This document shows, in pieces, positions 1-9,233 of a stretch of 38,067 bases of DNA; the stretch's first letter is position 1, and each line of letters starts with the position of its first letter. A program made the translations under genes and the position numbers. The notes under the pieces are model-generated. The model had not been told where the DNA came from. It worked only from the letters and a program-made list of their open reading frames with translations, and searched no databases. The DNA is from JAEUMW01 sp039807745 (lineage in GTDB: Bacteria; Pseudomonadota; Gammaproteobacteria; Burkholderiales; JAEUMW01): positions 1 through 38,067 of the forward strand of contig JBDHRV010000016.1 of assembly GCA_039807745.1 (NCBI GenBank), given 5' to 3'.

Positions 1-776
<776 letters not shown>

Positions 777-806
777 GGGAGGCTGCCGGATCAGGAAAAA
801 CCCGAA

Positions 807-815
807 ACTATAACA
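807..815 (-). promoter_or_regulatory. extended -10 promoter element for typA
   Basis: Read on the minus strand this is TG-T-TATAGT, an extended -10 hexamer with 5 of 6 consensus matches. It would start transcription about 24 bases before the typA ATG. No convincing -35 is present at 17-18 bases, which is usual for extended -10 promoters. Prediction only. Confidence 0.4.
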
Positions 816-859
816 GGGTCTTGCGGTTGATCGAAACGCCGCAGCGCGGGTTCATGTCG

Positions 860-1966
860 TCACGCGGCGCGATCGACCTTGCGGCGGCGGTCGAGCAGTT
901 CCGGTATGGCTTCTTCCAGGCGCACGACTTCGCCGATCCGCGGTGTGGAATAGCCGGGAAGCTCCGCCACCATGCGACCGAAGCGCTCGCTCTTGAGATG
1001 ATCGAGGAAGGCGACGACATCGGGCCTCTCGGTCGCCGCCTGATTGCAGATGAAGACGTAGCGCTCGCGCGAGAGCGGGACGAAGTCCAGGCGGAACTGC
1101 CGGGCCGCCGGCTCCACGCCGAATCCGGCATCTGCGGCGCCGCTCGCGACGTAGGCGGCGACGGCCGAGTGCGTGAACTCCTCCGTGCGGTATCCGCGGA
1201 TGGTGCGGGCGTCGATGTTCGCGGCGGCCAACACCTGGTCGAAGAGCAGCCGCGTGCCGGAGTTCTTCTGGCGATTGATGAAGACGACATCGGCGCGCGT
1301 CAGGTCCTGCACGTCCGCAATGCCCTTCGGGTTGCCGCTCGCCACGAACAACCCCAGCGTCCGCGTGACGAGGTGGATGACGCGCTGCTTGCGCGGCCGC
1401 AGCCAGCGGGCGTACTTGGCGAGCGCAGGGCGGGCGAATTCGCCCTCCGGCACGTGCAGGCCGGCGAGATCGCAACTGCCTTTCTCCAGAGAGAGCAGCG
1501 CTTCGACGCTCCCGACGTAGCGCAAGTCGACCTGAAGGCGGTCTTGCTCCTTGAGGAGGTCAGGGATGCGCGCCACGGCGAAGCCGTGCGCCGCATGGAT
1601 GCGGATGGTGGACGCCGCGGTGTCGAGCAGCCGGTTGATCTCGAGATTGAGCTCGGACGCCACCGAATCGAGCTGCGGGCCGAGCCGTGCGCTGACACGC
1701 TGTTCCGCCCACAGCAGTCTCTTTCCCAGAGGTGTGAGCAGGGCGCCCTTGCCGCGCTCGAAACGCACCAGCGGCGCGCCGAAGAAGGCATGCCAGCCTT
1801 CGACCAGGTTCCATGCATGGCGGTACGAAAGCCCGACCCGCTCGATCGCGCCGGACAGTTTTCCCGCCTCGTGGATCGCGTGCAACAGGGCAAACAACTC
1901 CGGCCCGAGGCGCTGCCCGTCTTCGCTTTCGACGACCCACGTCGACTTGATGCTGAGACGCTTCAT
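860..1966 (-). CDS. ModE-like HTH regulator with periplasmic-binding-type domain
   Basis: Probable transcriptional regulator of the divergent formate dehydrogenase operon. The first about 110 residues resemble the winged-helix N-terminus of ModE/LysR proteins (LGPELFALLHAIHEAGKL, then SYRHAWNLVEGWHAFFGAPL and the typical GGxGxxLTPxGxxLL-like stretch GKGALLTPLGKRLL). Residues about 120-350 form a PBP-like domain of the kind found in molybdate-responsive regulators (IRIHAAHGFAVARIPDLL, FINRQKNSGTRLLFDQ, GAADAGFGVEPAA). The ligand may be molybdate, tungstate or another small anion; this is inferred from the adjacent molybdoenzyme. I chose ATG 1966 rather than GTG 1972 because the purine run GAAAAAG sits at a workable distance only from the ATG. 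It differs from the plain LysR-type regulators known for some fds operons. Fold assignment is firm; the ligand is not. Confidence 0.8.
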   Translation of the reverse strand: MKRLSIKSTWVVESEDGQRLGPELFALLHAIHEAGKLSGAIERVGLSYRHAWNLVEGWHAFFGAPLVRFERGKGALLTPLGKRLLWAEQRVSARLGPQLDSVASELNLEINRLLDTAASTIRIHAAHGFAVARIPDLLKEQDRLQVDLRYVGSVEALLSLEKGSCDLAGLHVPEGEFARPALAKYARWLRPRKQRVIHLVTRTLGLFVASGNPKGIADVQDLTRADVVFINRQKNSGTRLLFDQVLAAANIDARTIRGYRTEEFTHSAVAAYVASGAADAGFGVEPAARQFRLDFVPLSRERYVFICNQAATERPDVVAFLDHLKSERFGRMVAELPGYSTPRIGEVVRLEEAIPELLDRRRKVDRAA

Positions 1967-1994
1967 AGGCACTTTTTCACATATTGAAACCTGT

Positions 1995-2025
1995 CTGCCG
2001 AGTTGCTAACGTGCTCGCTCGGCAG
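1995..2025. promoter_or_regulatory. inverted repeat in the fds/regulator intergenic region
   Basis: CTGCCGAG (1995-2002) and CTCGGCAG (2018-2025) are perfect 8-base inverted arms separated by 15 bases. The arms are centred 23 bases apart, about two helical turns, which suits a dimeric regulator. The site lies between the divergent regulator (start 1966) and fdsG (start 2119). Its role as an operator is inferred; a transcript hairpin is the alternative. Confidence 0.45.
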
Positions 2026-2035
2026 GGAATAGCCG

Positions 2036-2064
2036 CATTATATGCAGAAACGAGCATATGGATG
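2036..2064. promoter_or_regulatory. AT-rich dyad resembling a ModE-type operator
   Basis: The dyad core is ATATGC, 8 bases, GCATAT (2040-2059), flanked by CAT on the left and ATG on the right. It is the most AT-rich dyad in the divergent control region. Its architecture of TATA-containing half-sites around a short spacer recalls ModE operators. The left arm also holds TTATAT-like sequence that could serve as a -10 for fdsG. Binding is not demonstrated. Confidence 0.4.
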
Positions 2065-2118
2065 TTTCGGTCCAAGGTGGGGACAGCACGACCCTGAAGG
2101 GTCGCCGGAGGAGGGTGT

Positions 2119-2589
2119 ATGGATTCAGCGGTGTCGCGCAGCGTCGACGAGGCGGTGGCGCAGTTCAAGGACGTGCCGGGCGGGCTTCTGCCGATTCTCC
2201 ATGCGATCCAGGACGATGTCGGTCACGTGCCGCCAGCGGCCATTCCAACGATCGCCAGCGCGCTCAACCTCTCCCGCGCGGAGGTCCACGGCGTAGTCTC
2301 TTTCTACCACCACTTTCGCGTGCGGCCGGCGGGGTGTCACGTGCTGCAGATGTGCCGCGCGGAAGCCTGCCAGAGCATGGGCGGTGATTCACTCGCGGCG
2401 CACACGCGCGAACGCCTGGGCATCGACTTCCACGAAACCACCGCGGACGGAAACCTCACCCTCGAGCCGGTTTACTGTCTCGGCCAGTGCGCCTGTTCAC
2501 CCGCGGTCATGGTCGACGGCGTACCGCACGGGCGCATGACGGCGGAACGGCTCGAAGCGCTGCTCGCATCGCTGGAGGAAGCGCAATGA
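2119..2589 (+). CDS. fdsG: NAD-dependent formate dehydrogenase, gamma subunit (NuoE-like)
   Basis: Small electron-transfer subunit of the cytoplasmic NAD+-dependent molybdenum formate dehydrogenase. It is homologous to complex I NuoE and carries a thioredoxin-fold [2Fe-2S] cluster. The four ligands are visible as C79 and C84 (CRAEAC) and C120 and C124 (CLGQC). At 156 residues it has the expected length. The ATG at 2119 follows a strong purine-rich ribosome site, GGAGGAGGG. It is the first gene of fdsG-fdsB-fdsA-fdhD-fdsD, the order known from Cupriavidus necator, and its stop overlaps the fdsB start (ATGA). The following FdsB and FdsA separate it from a complex I nuoE. Confidence 0.95.
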   Translation: MDSAVSRSVDEAVAQFKDVPGGLLPILHAIQDDVGHVPPAAIPTIASALNLSRAEVHGVVSFYHHFRVRPAGCHVLQMCRAEACQSMGGDSLAAHTRERLGIDFHETTADGNLTLEPVYCLGQCACSPAVMVDGVPHGRMTAERLEALLASLEEAQ

Positions 2590-4151
2590 GCGTGAAAGTG
2601 TTCGTTCCCTGCGACTCCAGCGCGCTCAGCGTGGGTGCGGATGCGGTTGCACAGGCCATCGCCACCGAAGCGCAGCGGCGCGGCGAAGAGGTGGTCGTGA
2701 TCCGCAATGGGTCGCGCGGCATGATGTGGCTCGAGCCGCTAGTCGAGGTGGAAACCCCGGCCGGGCGCATGGGCTATGGACCGGTCGTACCCGCCGACGT
2801 TGCTTCCCTGTTCGACAGCGGTTTCCTCGCGGGCAAGCCCCATCCGCGCGCCATCGGCAAGGTCGAGGCGCACCCGTTCCTGGCGCGGCAGGAGCGCTTC
2901 TGCTTTGCCCGCATCGGCGTCATCGATCCCCTTTCTACGGCCGACTACGAGGCGGGCGGCGGCTGGCGCGGACTGCGCAACGCCGTGGCCATGGCGCCGG
3001 GCGATACGGTCGCCACCGTCATCGAGTCCGGCCTTCGCGGGCGCGGAGGTGCCGCGTTTCCGACCGGCATCAAGTGGAAGACGGTACTCGAGACGCCGGC
3101 CGACCAGAAATACGTGGTCTGCAACGCCGACGAAGGCGACTCGGGCACCTTCTCCGATCGCATGACCATGGAAGGCGACCCGTTCCTTCTGATCGAGGGC
3201 ATGGCGATCGCCGGCCTCGCCATCGGCGCCACGCAGGGCTACGTCTATCTGCGCTCCGAATATCCGCATGCGGAGCGCGCGATGAACGCCGCCATCGCCC
3301 TCGCGTATGAACTGGGCGCGCTCGGGCCGGATGTGCTGGGCTCGGGTCGCCGCTTCGATCTGGAAGTGCGGCGCGGTGCCGGCGCCTATATCTGCGGCGA
3401 AGAGACATCACTGCTCGAGAGTCTCGAAGGCAAGCGCGGCGTCGTTCGCTTCAAGCCGCCGATCCCGGCGATATCCGGTCTCTTCGGCAAGCCGACCCTC
3501 GTCAACAACGTGATCACCTTCACGTCGCTGCCGATCATCTTCGAGCGCGGCGCGAAGTTCTATCGCGACTTCGGCCAGGGCCACTCGCGCGGCACGCTGC
3601 CCATCCAGCTCGCCGGCAACATCAAGCACGGCGGGCTGATCGAGAAAGCCTTCGGCGTCACGTTGCGCGAACTGCTCTACGACTTCGGCGGCGGCTCGGC
3701 GTCGGGCCGGCCGATTCGGGCCGTGCAGGTGGGCGGACCGCTCGGGGCGTATCTGCCCGAATCCCAGTTCGATGTGCCGGTCGACTACGAAGCCTTCTCG
3801 GGCATCGGTGCGATGCTCGGCCACGGCGGCATCGTCGTGTTCGACGACACGGTCGACATGGCGAAGATGGCCCGGTACGCGATGGAGTTCTGCGCGATCG
3901 AGTCGTGCGGCAAGTGCACGCCGTGCCGCATCGGCTCCACGCGCGGTGCCGAGACCATAGACAAGATCATCGCCGGGCGTGACCGCGGCGCAGCCGTGAC
4001 CCTGCTCGAAAGCCTGTGCGACACGATGCTGCATGGTTCGCTGTGCGCGCTCGGCGGGATGGCGCCGTTTCCCGTGCTGAGCGCGCTAAAGCACTTTCCC
4101 GAAGACTTCGGCCTGGCGCGCGAGCCGCTCGCAGCCGCGGCCGCCGCCTGA
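2586..4151 (+). CDS. fdsB: NAD-dependent formate dehydrogenase, beta subunit (NuoF-like)
   Basis: Diaphorase subunit that binds FMN, NAD(H) and a [4Fe-4S] cluster and passes electrons from the Fe-S chain to NAD+. The 521-residue protein has an N-terminal thioredoxin-like region of about 100 residues. Next come the glycine-rich FMN/NAD site (GRGGAAFPTGIKWK, with CNADEGDSGTF and GAGAYICGEETSLLESLEG), then the C-terminal cluster motif CGKCTPCR with C441 as part of ESCGKC, and a further cysteine in SLCALGG. ATG 2586 is used because it overlaps the fdsG stop in an ATGA coupling; the frame is open further upstream only inside fdsG. The complex I NuoF is similar, but the neighbours define this copy as FdsB. 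Confidence 0.96.
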   Translation: MSVKVFVPCDSSALSVGADAVAQAIATEAQRRGEEVVVIRNGSRGMMWLEPLVEVETPAGRMGYGPVVPADVASLFDSGFLAGKPHPRAIGKVEAHPFLARQERFCFARIGVIDPLSTADYEAGGGWRGLRNAVAMAPGDTVATVIESGLRGRGGAAFPTGIKWKTVLETPADQKYVVCNADEGDSGTFSDRMTMEGDPFLLIEGMAIAGLAIGATQGYVYLRSEYPHAERAMNAAIALAYELGALGPDVLGSGRRFDLEVRRGAGAYICGEETSLLESLEGKRGVVRFKPPIPAISGLFGKPTLVNNVITFTSLPIIFERGAKFYRDFGQGHSRGTLPIQLAGNIKHGGLIEKAFGVTLRELLYDFGGGSASGRPIRAVQVGGPLGAYLPESQFDVPVDYEAFSGIGAMLGHGGIVVFDDTVDMAKMARYAMEFCAIESCGKCTPCRIGSTRGAETIDKIIAGRDRGAAVTLLESLCDTMLHGSLCALGGMAPFPVLSALKHFPEDFGLAREPLAAAAAA

Positions 4152-4175
4152 TCCCTCACCGCAAAGGACACACAG

Positions 4176-7028
4176 ATGACGACTGCAAGCATCCGGACCG
4201 AGGACTTCGGCACGCCAGCGCGCGAGTCAGAGCGCATGGTGAACCTGGAAGTGGACGGCATGCCGGTGAGCGTGCCGGAGGGCACGTCGGTGATCCGCGC
4301 CGCTGGCGAGGCGGGCGTGGCGATACCGAAGCTGTGCGCGACCGACAGCCTGGAGCCCTTCGGTTCCTGCCGCCTGTGCCTGGTCGAGATCGACGGCCGC
4401 AAGGGTTATCCGGCGTCATGCACGACGACGGTCAGCGACGGCATGGTGGTGCGGACACAGACGGAGAAGCTCGCGCAGATCCGGCGCGGCGTCATGGAGC
4501 TCTACATCTCCGATCATCCGCTCGATTGCCTCACCTGCTCGGCCAACGGCAACTGCGAACTGCAGGACACGGCGGGTGCCGTGGGACTGCGCGAGGTGCG
4601 TTACGGCTACGACGGCGAGAATCACCTCGATGCGCCGGTCGATGGCTCGAACCCGTACTTCAGTTTCGATCCGTCGAAGTGCATCGTCTGCTCGCGCTGC
4701 GTGCGCGCGTGCGAGGAAACGCAGGGGACCTTCGCGCTGACGATCCAGGGCCGCGGCTTCGACTCGAAGGTCGCCGCCGGGATGGACGAGACCTTCATGG
4801 GCTCGGAGTGCGTGAGTTGCGGCGCGTGCGTGCAGGCGTGCCCGACCGCGACCCTCATGGAGAAGTCCGTCATCGAACTCGGACAGCCGGCGCGCAGCGT
4901 GGTCACGACCTGCGCCTACTGCGGTGTTGGCTGTTCGTTCCGCGCCGAGATGCGGGGCTCGGAGCTGATCCGCATGGTGCCCAACAAGGACGGGCACGCG
5001 AATCACGGCCACTCCTGCGTCAAGGGGCGCTTCGCGTTCGGCTATGCGACGCATCCGGACCGCATCACGACGCCGATGATCCGCGAGAAGATCACCGATC
5101 CGTGGCGCAAGGTGTCCTGGGAAGAGGCGGTTGCTCACGCTGCCGGCGAGTTCAAGCGCATTCAGGCGAAGCACGGGCGCGGCGCGGTGGGCGGCATCAC
5201 CTCGTCGCGCTGCACGAACGAGGAGACCTATCTCGTGCAGAAGCTGGTGCGCGCGGCGTTCGGCAACAACAACGTCGACACGTGCGCCCGCGTCTGCCAT
5301 TCCCCGACCGGCTACGGCCTGAAAGCCACGCTCGGCGAATCCGCCGGCACGCAGGATTTCGACTCGGTCATGCAGGCGGACGTGATGCTCGTCATCGGCG
5401 CCAATCCCACGGACGGCCATCCGGTGTTCGCATCGCGTATGAAGAGCCGTCTTCGCGCGGGCGCGAAGCTCATCGTCGTCGACCCGCGCACCATCGACCT
5501 CGTGCGCTCGCCGCACGTGGCCGCGGCTCACCATCTCAAGCTGCGTCCGGGGACCAACGTCGCCGTGATCAATGCGCTCGCGCATACGATCGTGACCGAG
5601 GGGCTGGCCAACGAGCGCTTCGTCGCGGAGCGGTGCGAGCTTGAGGCCTACGCCAAGTGGAAAGCCTTCATCGCGGCAGAGCGCAATTCGCCGGAAGCGC
5701 TGGAAGCCGAAACCGGCGTGGCCGCGGCGGACATCCGTGCGGCGGCGCGTTTGTACGCCACGGGCGGCGACGCTGCGATCTATTACGGCCTCGGTGTCAC
5801 TGAGCACAGCCAGGGCTCGACCACCGTGATCGGTATCGCCAACCTCGCGATGCTGACGGGGAACATCGGCCGCGAAGGCGTCGGCGTGAATCCGCTGCGC
5901 GGGCAGAACAATGTCCAAGGCGCATGCGACATGGGCTCGTTCCCGCACGAACTGCCGGGCTATCGGCATGTGTCCGACAGCGCCGTGCGCGAGCTCTTCG
6001 AAACCTCGTGGGGCGTGCGCATCGATCCCGAGCCCGGGCTGCGCATTCCGAACATGCTGGACGCCGCCATCGACGGCAGCTTCCGCGGCATCTACATCGA
6101 AGGGGAAGACATCGCCCAGTCGGATCCGGACACGCAGCACGTCACGGCCGCGCTCGAGGCGATGGAATGCGTCGTCGTGCAGGACCTCTTCCTCAACGAA
6201 ACGGCCAAGTTCGCCCATGTGTTCCTGCCCGGCTCGTCGTTCCTCGAGAAGAACGGCACGTACACTAATGCCGAGCGCCGGATCTCGCCGGTGCGCAAGG
6301 TGATCGCCCCGCTGGCCGGCAAGGAGGACTGGGAGATCACCGCCATGCTGGCGCAGGCGCTGGGCTATCCGATGCCGTACCGGCATCCGTCCGAGATCAT
6401 GGACGAGATCGCCCGCCTGACACCCACCTTCGCCGGCGTGAGCTATGCCAAGCTCGACGCGCTCGGCAGCATCCAGTGGCCGTGCACCGACGAGCATCCG
6501 GTGGGCACGCAGACCATGCACGTGGGTGAGTTCGTCCGTGGCAAGGGGCGCTTCCTCGTCACGGAATATGTCCCGACCGAGGAGCGTACCAGTCGCAAGT
6601 ACCCGCTGATCCTCACCACGGGGCGGATTCTCAGCCAGTACAACGTCGGTGCGCAGACGCGGCGCACGCCCAATTCGACCTGGCACGACGAAGACCGCCT
6701 GGAGATTCACCCCAGCGACGCAGAGCTGCGCGGTGTGCGCGAAGGTGACTGGGTCGGCATCCGCAGCCGCGCCGGTGAGACGGTCCTGCGGGCGCGCGTG
6801 ACCGAGCGCGTGCAGCCGGGCGTGGTGTACACGACCTTCCACTTCCCCGAGTCCGGTGCCAATGTGATCACCACCGACAATTCGGACTGGGCGACGAACT
6901 GCCCGGAATACAAGGTGACGGCCGTGCAGGTGGAGGCGGTGACCCAGCCCTCCGAATGGCAGAAGCGTTTCCGCAGCTTCAGTGAGCACCAGCGCGAGTT
7001 GCTCGAAAGCGCGCACGTTGCGTCCTGA
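4176..7028 (+). CDS. fdsA: NAD-dependent formate dehydrogenase, alpha subunit (molybdopterin catalytic subunit)
   Basis: Catalytic subunit that oxidises formate to CO2 at a bis-molybdopterin-guanine-dinucleotide molybdenum centre. The 950-residue order is: an N-terminal [2Fe-2S] ferredoxin domain (CATDSLEPFGSCRLC); a His-Cys cluster (HPLDCLTCSANGNC); two [4Fe-4S] motifs (CIVCSRCVRAC and CVSCGACVQAC); the MopB entry cluster (CAYCGVGC); the active-site segment around CARVCHSPTGYG; and the C-terminal dinucleotide-binding domain. The Mo ligand is C374, followed by H375, at the position occupied by selenocysteine in E. coli FdhF, so this is the Cys form. An AAAGGA ribosome site precedes ATG 4176. 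FdhD and FdsD follow directly. Confidence 0.97.
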   Translation: MTTASIRTEDFGTPARESERMVNLEVDGMPVSVPEGTSVIRAAGEAGVAIPKLCATDSLEPFGSCRLCLVEIDGRKGYPASCTTTVSDGMVVRTQTEKLAQIRRGVMELYISDHPLDCLTCSANGNCELQDTAGAVGLREVRYGYDGENHLDAPVDGSNPYFSFDPSKCIVCSRCVRACEETQGTFALTIQGRGFDSKVAAGMDETFMGSECVSCGACVQACPTATLMEKSVIELGQPARSVVTTCAYCGVGCSFRAEMRGSELIRMVPNKDGHANHGHSCVKGRFAFGYATHPDRITTPMIREKITDPWRKVSWEEAVAHAAGEFKRIQAKHGRGAVGGITSSRCTNEETYLVQKLVRAAFGNNNVDTCARVCHSPTGYGLKATLGESAGTQDFDSVMQADVMLVIGANPTDGHPVFASRMKSRLRAGAKLIVVDPRTIDLVRSPHVAAAHHLKLRPGTNVAVINALAHTIVTEGLANERFVAERCELEAYAKWKAFIAAERNSPEALEAETGVAAADIRAAARLYATGGDAAIYYGLGVTEHSQGSTTVIGIANLAMLTGNIGREGVGVNPLRGQNNVQGACDMGSFPHELPGYRHVSDSAVRELFETSWGVRIDPEPGLRIPNMLDAAIDGSFRGIYIEGEDIAQSDPDTQHVTAALEAMECVVVQDLFLNETAKFAHVFLPGSSFLEKNGTYTNAERRISPVRKVIAPLAGKEDWEITAMLAQALGYPMPYRHPSEIMDEIARLTPTFAGVSYAKLDALGSIQWPCTDEHPVGTQTMHVGEFVRGKGRFLVTEYVPTEERTSRKYPLILTTGRILSQYNVGAQTRRTPNSTWHDEDRLEIHPSDAELRGVREGDWVGIRSRAGETVLRARVTERVQPGVVYTTFHFPESGANVITTDNSDWATNCPEYKVTAVQVEAVTQPSEWQKRFRSFSEHQRELLESAHVAS

Positions 7029-7031
7029 GCC

Positions 7032-7853
7032 ATGAGCGGCTGCGACTTGATGGGTCTGGGATCGGCTCACCTGACAGTCGAGGCGGAACGGCTGGGTGCG
7101 GACACCCGCAGGTGCGTGCGCGACGAGGTGGCGGAGGAAGTTCCGGTTGCGTTCGTCTACAACGGCCACCCGTTTGCCGTGATGCTGGCTTCCCCGCTCG
7201 ACCTCGAGGACTTCGCCTTCGGCTTCAGTCTGAGCGAGGCGGTCGTCGCGTCGGCGGACGAGATCGGCGGCGTCGAAGTAGTACCGGAGGCGCAAGGTTA
7301 CTCCGTGTACGTGAGCGTGCCGAAAGCCCGCTCGAAGGCGTTGTCTGCCCGGCGGAAGAATCTCGCGGGCGGGACGGGGTGCGGACTGTGCGGTGAACAG
7401 ATGCTGGAGAATGCGCTGCGTCCTGTCAGCGCCGTCCGTGGCGAGGTGCAGTTCGGCGCCGACGCGGTCGCTCGGGCCATCGCCGCACTTGAGCAGGTTC
7501 AGGAACTCGGCCGCATCACCGGCGCGGTGCACGCGGCGGCGTGGGCGGACGCGGATGGCAATCTGCGTTGCCTGCGCGAGGATGTCGGCAGACACAATGC
7601 ACTCGACAAGGTGATCGGTGCGCTCGCCCGCGGCAGGGCCGATGCGCCATCGGGATTCATCGTCGTCACCAGCCGTGCGAGCTACGAGATGGTGCACAAG
7701 ACGGCGACGGCGCGCATCCCGTTGCTGGCCGCCATCTCCGGTCCCACGGCCTTTGCCATCCGGCAGGCGCAGGCGGCCGAACTCACCCTGGTCGGCTTCG
7801 CGCGGGAAGGGCGGCAGACGGCCTACACGCATGCCGCACGACTTCGAACCTGA
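7032..7853 (+). CDS. fdhD: formate dehydrogenase sulfurtransferase FdhD (FdsC)
   Basis: Sulfur-carrier protein that hands persulfide sulfur to the molybdenum cofactor of formate dehydrogenase, a step needed for activity. The signature is GTGCGLCGEQMLENAL with C117 and C120, equivalent to the C121/C124 pair of E. coli FdhD. Also typical are DLEDFAFGFSLSE, the EDVGRHNALDKVIG block and VTSRASYEMVHK. It has 273 residues, the normal length. It starts three bases after the fdsA stop, so the genes are co-transcribed. In Cupriavidus the gene in this position is called fdsC. Confidence 0.95.
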   Translation: MSGCDLMGLGSAHLTVEAERLGADTRRCVRDEVAEEVPVAFVYNGHPFAVMLASPLDLEDFAFGFSLSEAVVASADEIGGVEVVPEAQGYSVYVSVPKARSKALSARRKNLAGGTGCGLCGEQMLENALRPVSAVRGEVQFGADAVARAIAALEQVQELGRITGAVHAAAWADADGNLRCLREDVGRHNALDKVIGALARGRADAPSGFIVVTSRASYEMVHKTATARIPLLAAISGPTAFAIRQAQAAELTLVGFAREGRQTAYTHAARLRT

Positions 7854-7862
7854 GGCAATTCG

Positions 7863-8081
7863 ATGGATTACGAACGTCTCGTCAAGATGGCCAACAGCAT
7901 CGCCTGCTTCTTCCAGGCGGAACCCGACCATGAGGAAGCGGTCAAGGGTGTGACCGGGCACCTCGAGCGCTTCTGGGATCCGCGTATGCGCGATCGTCTG
8001 GCCGCGCACGCGACCGCGGGCGGCGACGGGCTGACGCCGTTGGCCCTGGAGGCCGCCAGGCGCCTCGCGAAGCCAGGATAG
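7863..8081 (+). CDS. fdsD: formate dehydrogenase delta subunit
   Basis: Small accessory protein of 72 residues at the end of the fds operon. It is recognised by the N-terminal YERLVKMANSIACFF, the acidic/histidine stretch AEPDHEEAV, and the HLERFWDPRMR segment typical of FdsD. The family is thought to help assembly or quality control of the FdsABG complex; no catalytic motif is visible. The start lies 9 bases after fdhD. No terminator is seen between it and msrA 50 bases downstream, so read-through into msrA is possible. Confidence 0.9.
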   Translation: MDYERLVKMANSIACFFQAEPDHEEAVKGVTGHLERFWDPRMRDRLAAHATAGGDGLTPLALEAARRLAKPG

Positions 8082-8131
8082 CGCGTCGGCGCGGGACAGG
8101 TGGACGCGGTGCCCGCAACCGGAGACGACCC

Positions 8132-8791
8132 ATGTTCCCGTTCAGCACGAAGACCACGCTGCCCAACCCCGGACAGGCGTTGAAAGGGCGCGAGACGCCG
8201 CTCGCCGTGCCCGACCGTCACTTCGTCAACGGACATCCGCTCAAGCCGCCGTTCCCGCGGGGACTCGAGCGGGCGGTGTTCGCGCTCGGCTGCTTCTGGG
8301 GCGCGGAGCGCAAGTTCTGGAGCGTGCCGGGCGTGTACTCGACGGCAGTGGGATACGCGGGCGGGCATACCCCGAATCCGACCTACGACGAAGTCTGCAG
8401 CGGCAGGACCGGCCACACCGAAGCGGTGCTGGTCGTCTACGACCCGAAGGTCGTCAGCTTCGACGCGCTGCTCAAAGTGTTCTGGGAATCCCACGATCCG
8501 ACGCAGGGAATGCGGCAGGGGAACGATGTCGGTACCCAGTACCGCTCGGCCATCTTCGCGTCGAACGACGCGCAGCTCGACGCGGCGCAGACATCGCGCG
8601 ATGCATACGCCGAGGCCCTGACACGGCACGGTCACGGAGCGATCACCACCGAGATCCGTGCTGCCCCCGAGTTCTATTACGCCGAGGGCTATCACCAGCA
8701 GTATCTCGCCAAGAACCCCGGTGGCTACTGCGGCCTGGGCGGAACGGGGGTGGCGTGTCCCGCAGATATGGCCGGCGCGGGATCGGGATAG
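8132..8791 (+). CDS. msrA: peptide methionine sulfoxide reductase MsrA
   Basis: Reduces methionine-S-sulfoxide in proteins. The catalytic motif GCFWGAERKFW places the nucleophile at C54. The recycling cysteines are C200 and C209 near the C-terminus (GGYCGLGG and VACP), the same spacing as in E. coli MsrA. The body shows YAGGHTPNPTYDEVCSGRTGHTEAV and the YRSAIF segment. The 219-residue length includes the extended N-terminus seen in the E. coli type, so the protein is probably cytoplasmic; no signal peptide is visible. It lies 50 bases after fdsD without an evident terminator, but a functional link to formate oxidation is not implied. Confidence 0.96.
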   Translation: MFPFSTKTTLPNPGQALKGRETPLAVPDRHFVNGHPLKPPFPRGLERAVFALGCFWGAERKFWSVPGVYSTAVGYAGGHTPNPTYDEVCSGRTGHTEAVLVVYDPKVVSFDALLKVFWESHDPTQGMRQGNDVGTQYRSAIFASNDAQLDAAQTSRDAYAEALTRHGHGAITTEIRAAPEFYYAEGYHQQYLAKNPGGYCGLGGTGVACPADMAGAGSG

Positions 8792-8835
8792 GACGAGCCC
8801 TTTACCTCCGAGGGCGAATCTGGCACGGTTCGACC

Positions 8836-9210
8836 ATGTGTATCGGAATCGCTCGAACCGCCTTACTGGTCGGGGTCGCCATCGTCGCCGTGGGGTGCAG
8901 TCAGCCGCCAGCGAAGCCGGTGGCGGATGCCGCGGCGGCCGCCAAGCCCGCCGAGCCCCCCCGGATCGGTACCGTGGGCCTGGTTCGGGAGCTCAAGGAC
9001 CGCGGCATGACCACCCAGAACTGGACGGGCGTGATCGGTTCCATCTTCACCAACGAGACGGAGAAGGACGTGATCCGCGTCCGGTACGAGGTGACCGTCT
9101 TCTACAAGGACGGGACGCAGGGTGTCGTGATCGTCGACCAGCGTCCCGCCGTCCAGTCGGGCCAGCGGGTGCGCGTGACCGGCGACCGGATCGAGCCGCT
9201 CGACCGCTAG
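8836..9210 (+). CDS. putative small lipoprotein (FxLYD-like domain)
   Basis: The 124-residue product has a hydrophobic N-terminus ending at a lipobox-like cysteine (IVAVGCSQPP), then an Ala/Pro-rich linker, then a compact domain of about 75 residues. That domain has alternating hydrophobics (WTGVIGSIFTNETEKDV, VRYEVTVFYKDGTQGVVIV) reminiscent of FxLYD or related immunoglobulin-like lipoprotein domains. I chose ATG 8836 because it places the signal peptide at the start; an upstream in-frame ATG at 8755 overlaps msrA and would bury the signal. The -3 lipobox residue is Ala, which is less usual. Function unknown. It converges with the PsiF-repeat gene across a hairpin. Confidence 0.7.
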   Translation: MCIGIARTALLVGVAIVAVGCSQPPAKPVADAAAAAKPAEPPRIGTVGLVRELKDRGMTTQNWTGVIGSIFTNETEKDVIRVRYEVTVFYKDGTQGVVIVDQRPAVQSGQRVRVTGDRIEPLDR

Positions 9211-9229
9211 GCCCCGTTCGAGCGGCTCG
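9192..9229. terminator. convergent-gene hairpin (possible bidirectional terminator)
   Basis: CGAGCCGCTCG (9192-9202) and CGAGCGGCTCG (9219-9229) are perfect 11-base inverted arms with a 16-base loop. They sit where the lipoprotein gene and the PsiF-repeat gene converge; the left arm lies inside the lipoprotein 3' end. No T-run follows on either strand, so it is an atypical or Rho-assisted terminator at best. Confidence 0.4.
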
Positions 9230-9233
9230 GCGA

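Noticed and set aside
5283..5297. Possible selenocysteine in the formate dehydrogenase
   Set aside because: The active-site codon is TGC (Cys), not TGA, so no SECIS element is expected.
4416..8009. A 1197-codon minus-strand open frame across fdsA, fdhD and fdsD
   Set aside because: It lies antisense to three well-identified genes and has the Arg/His/Asp-rich composition of a GC-rich shadow frame, with no recognisable domain.
8082..8131. A terminator after fdsD
   Set aside because: No stem with a T-run is present in the 50-base gap.
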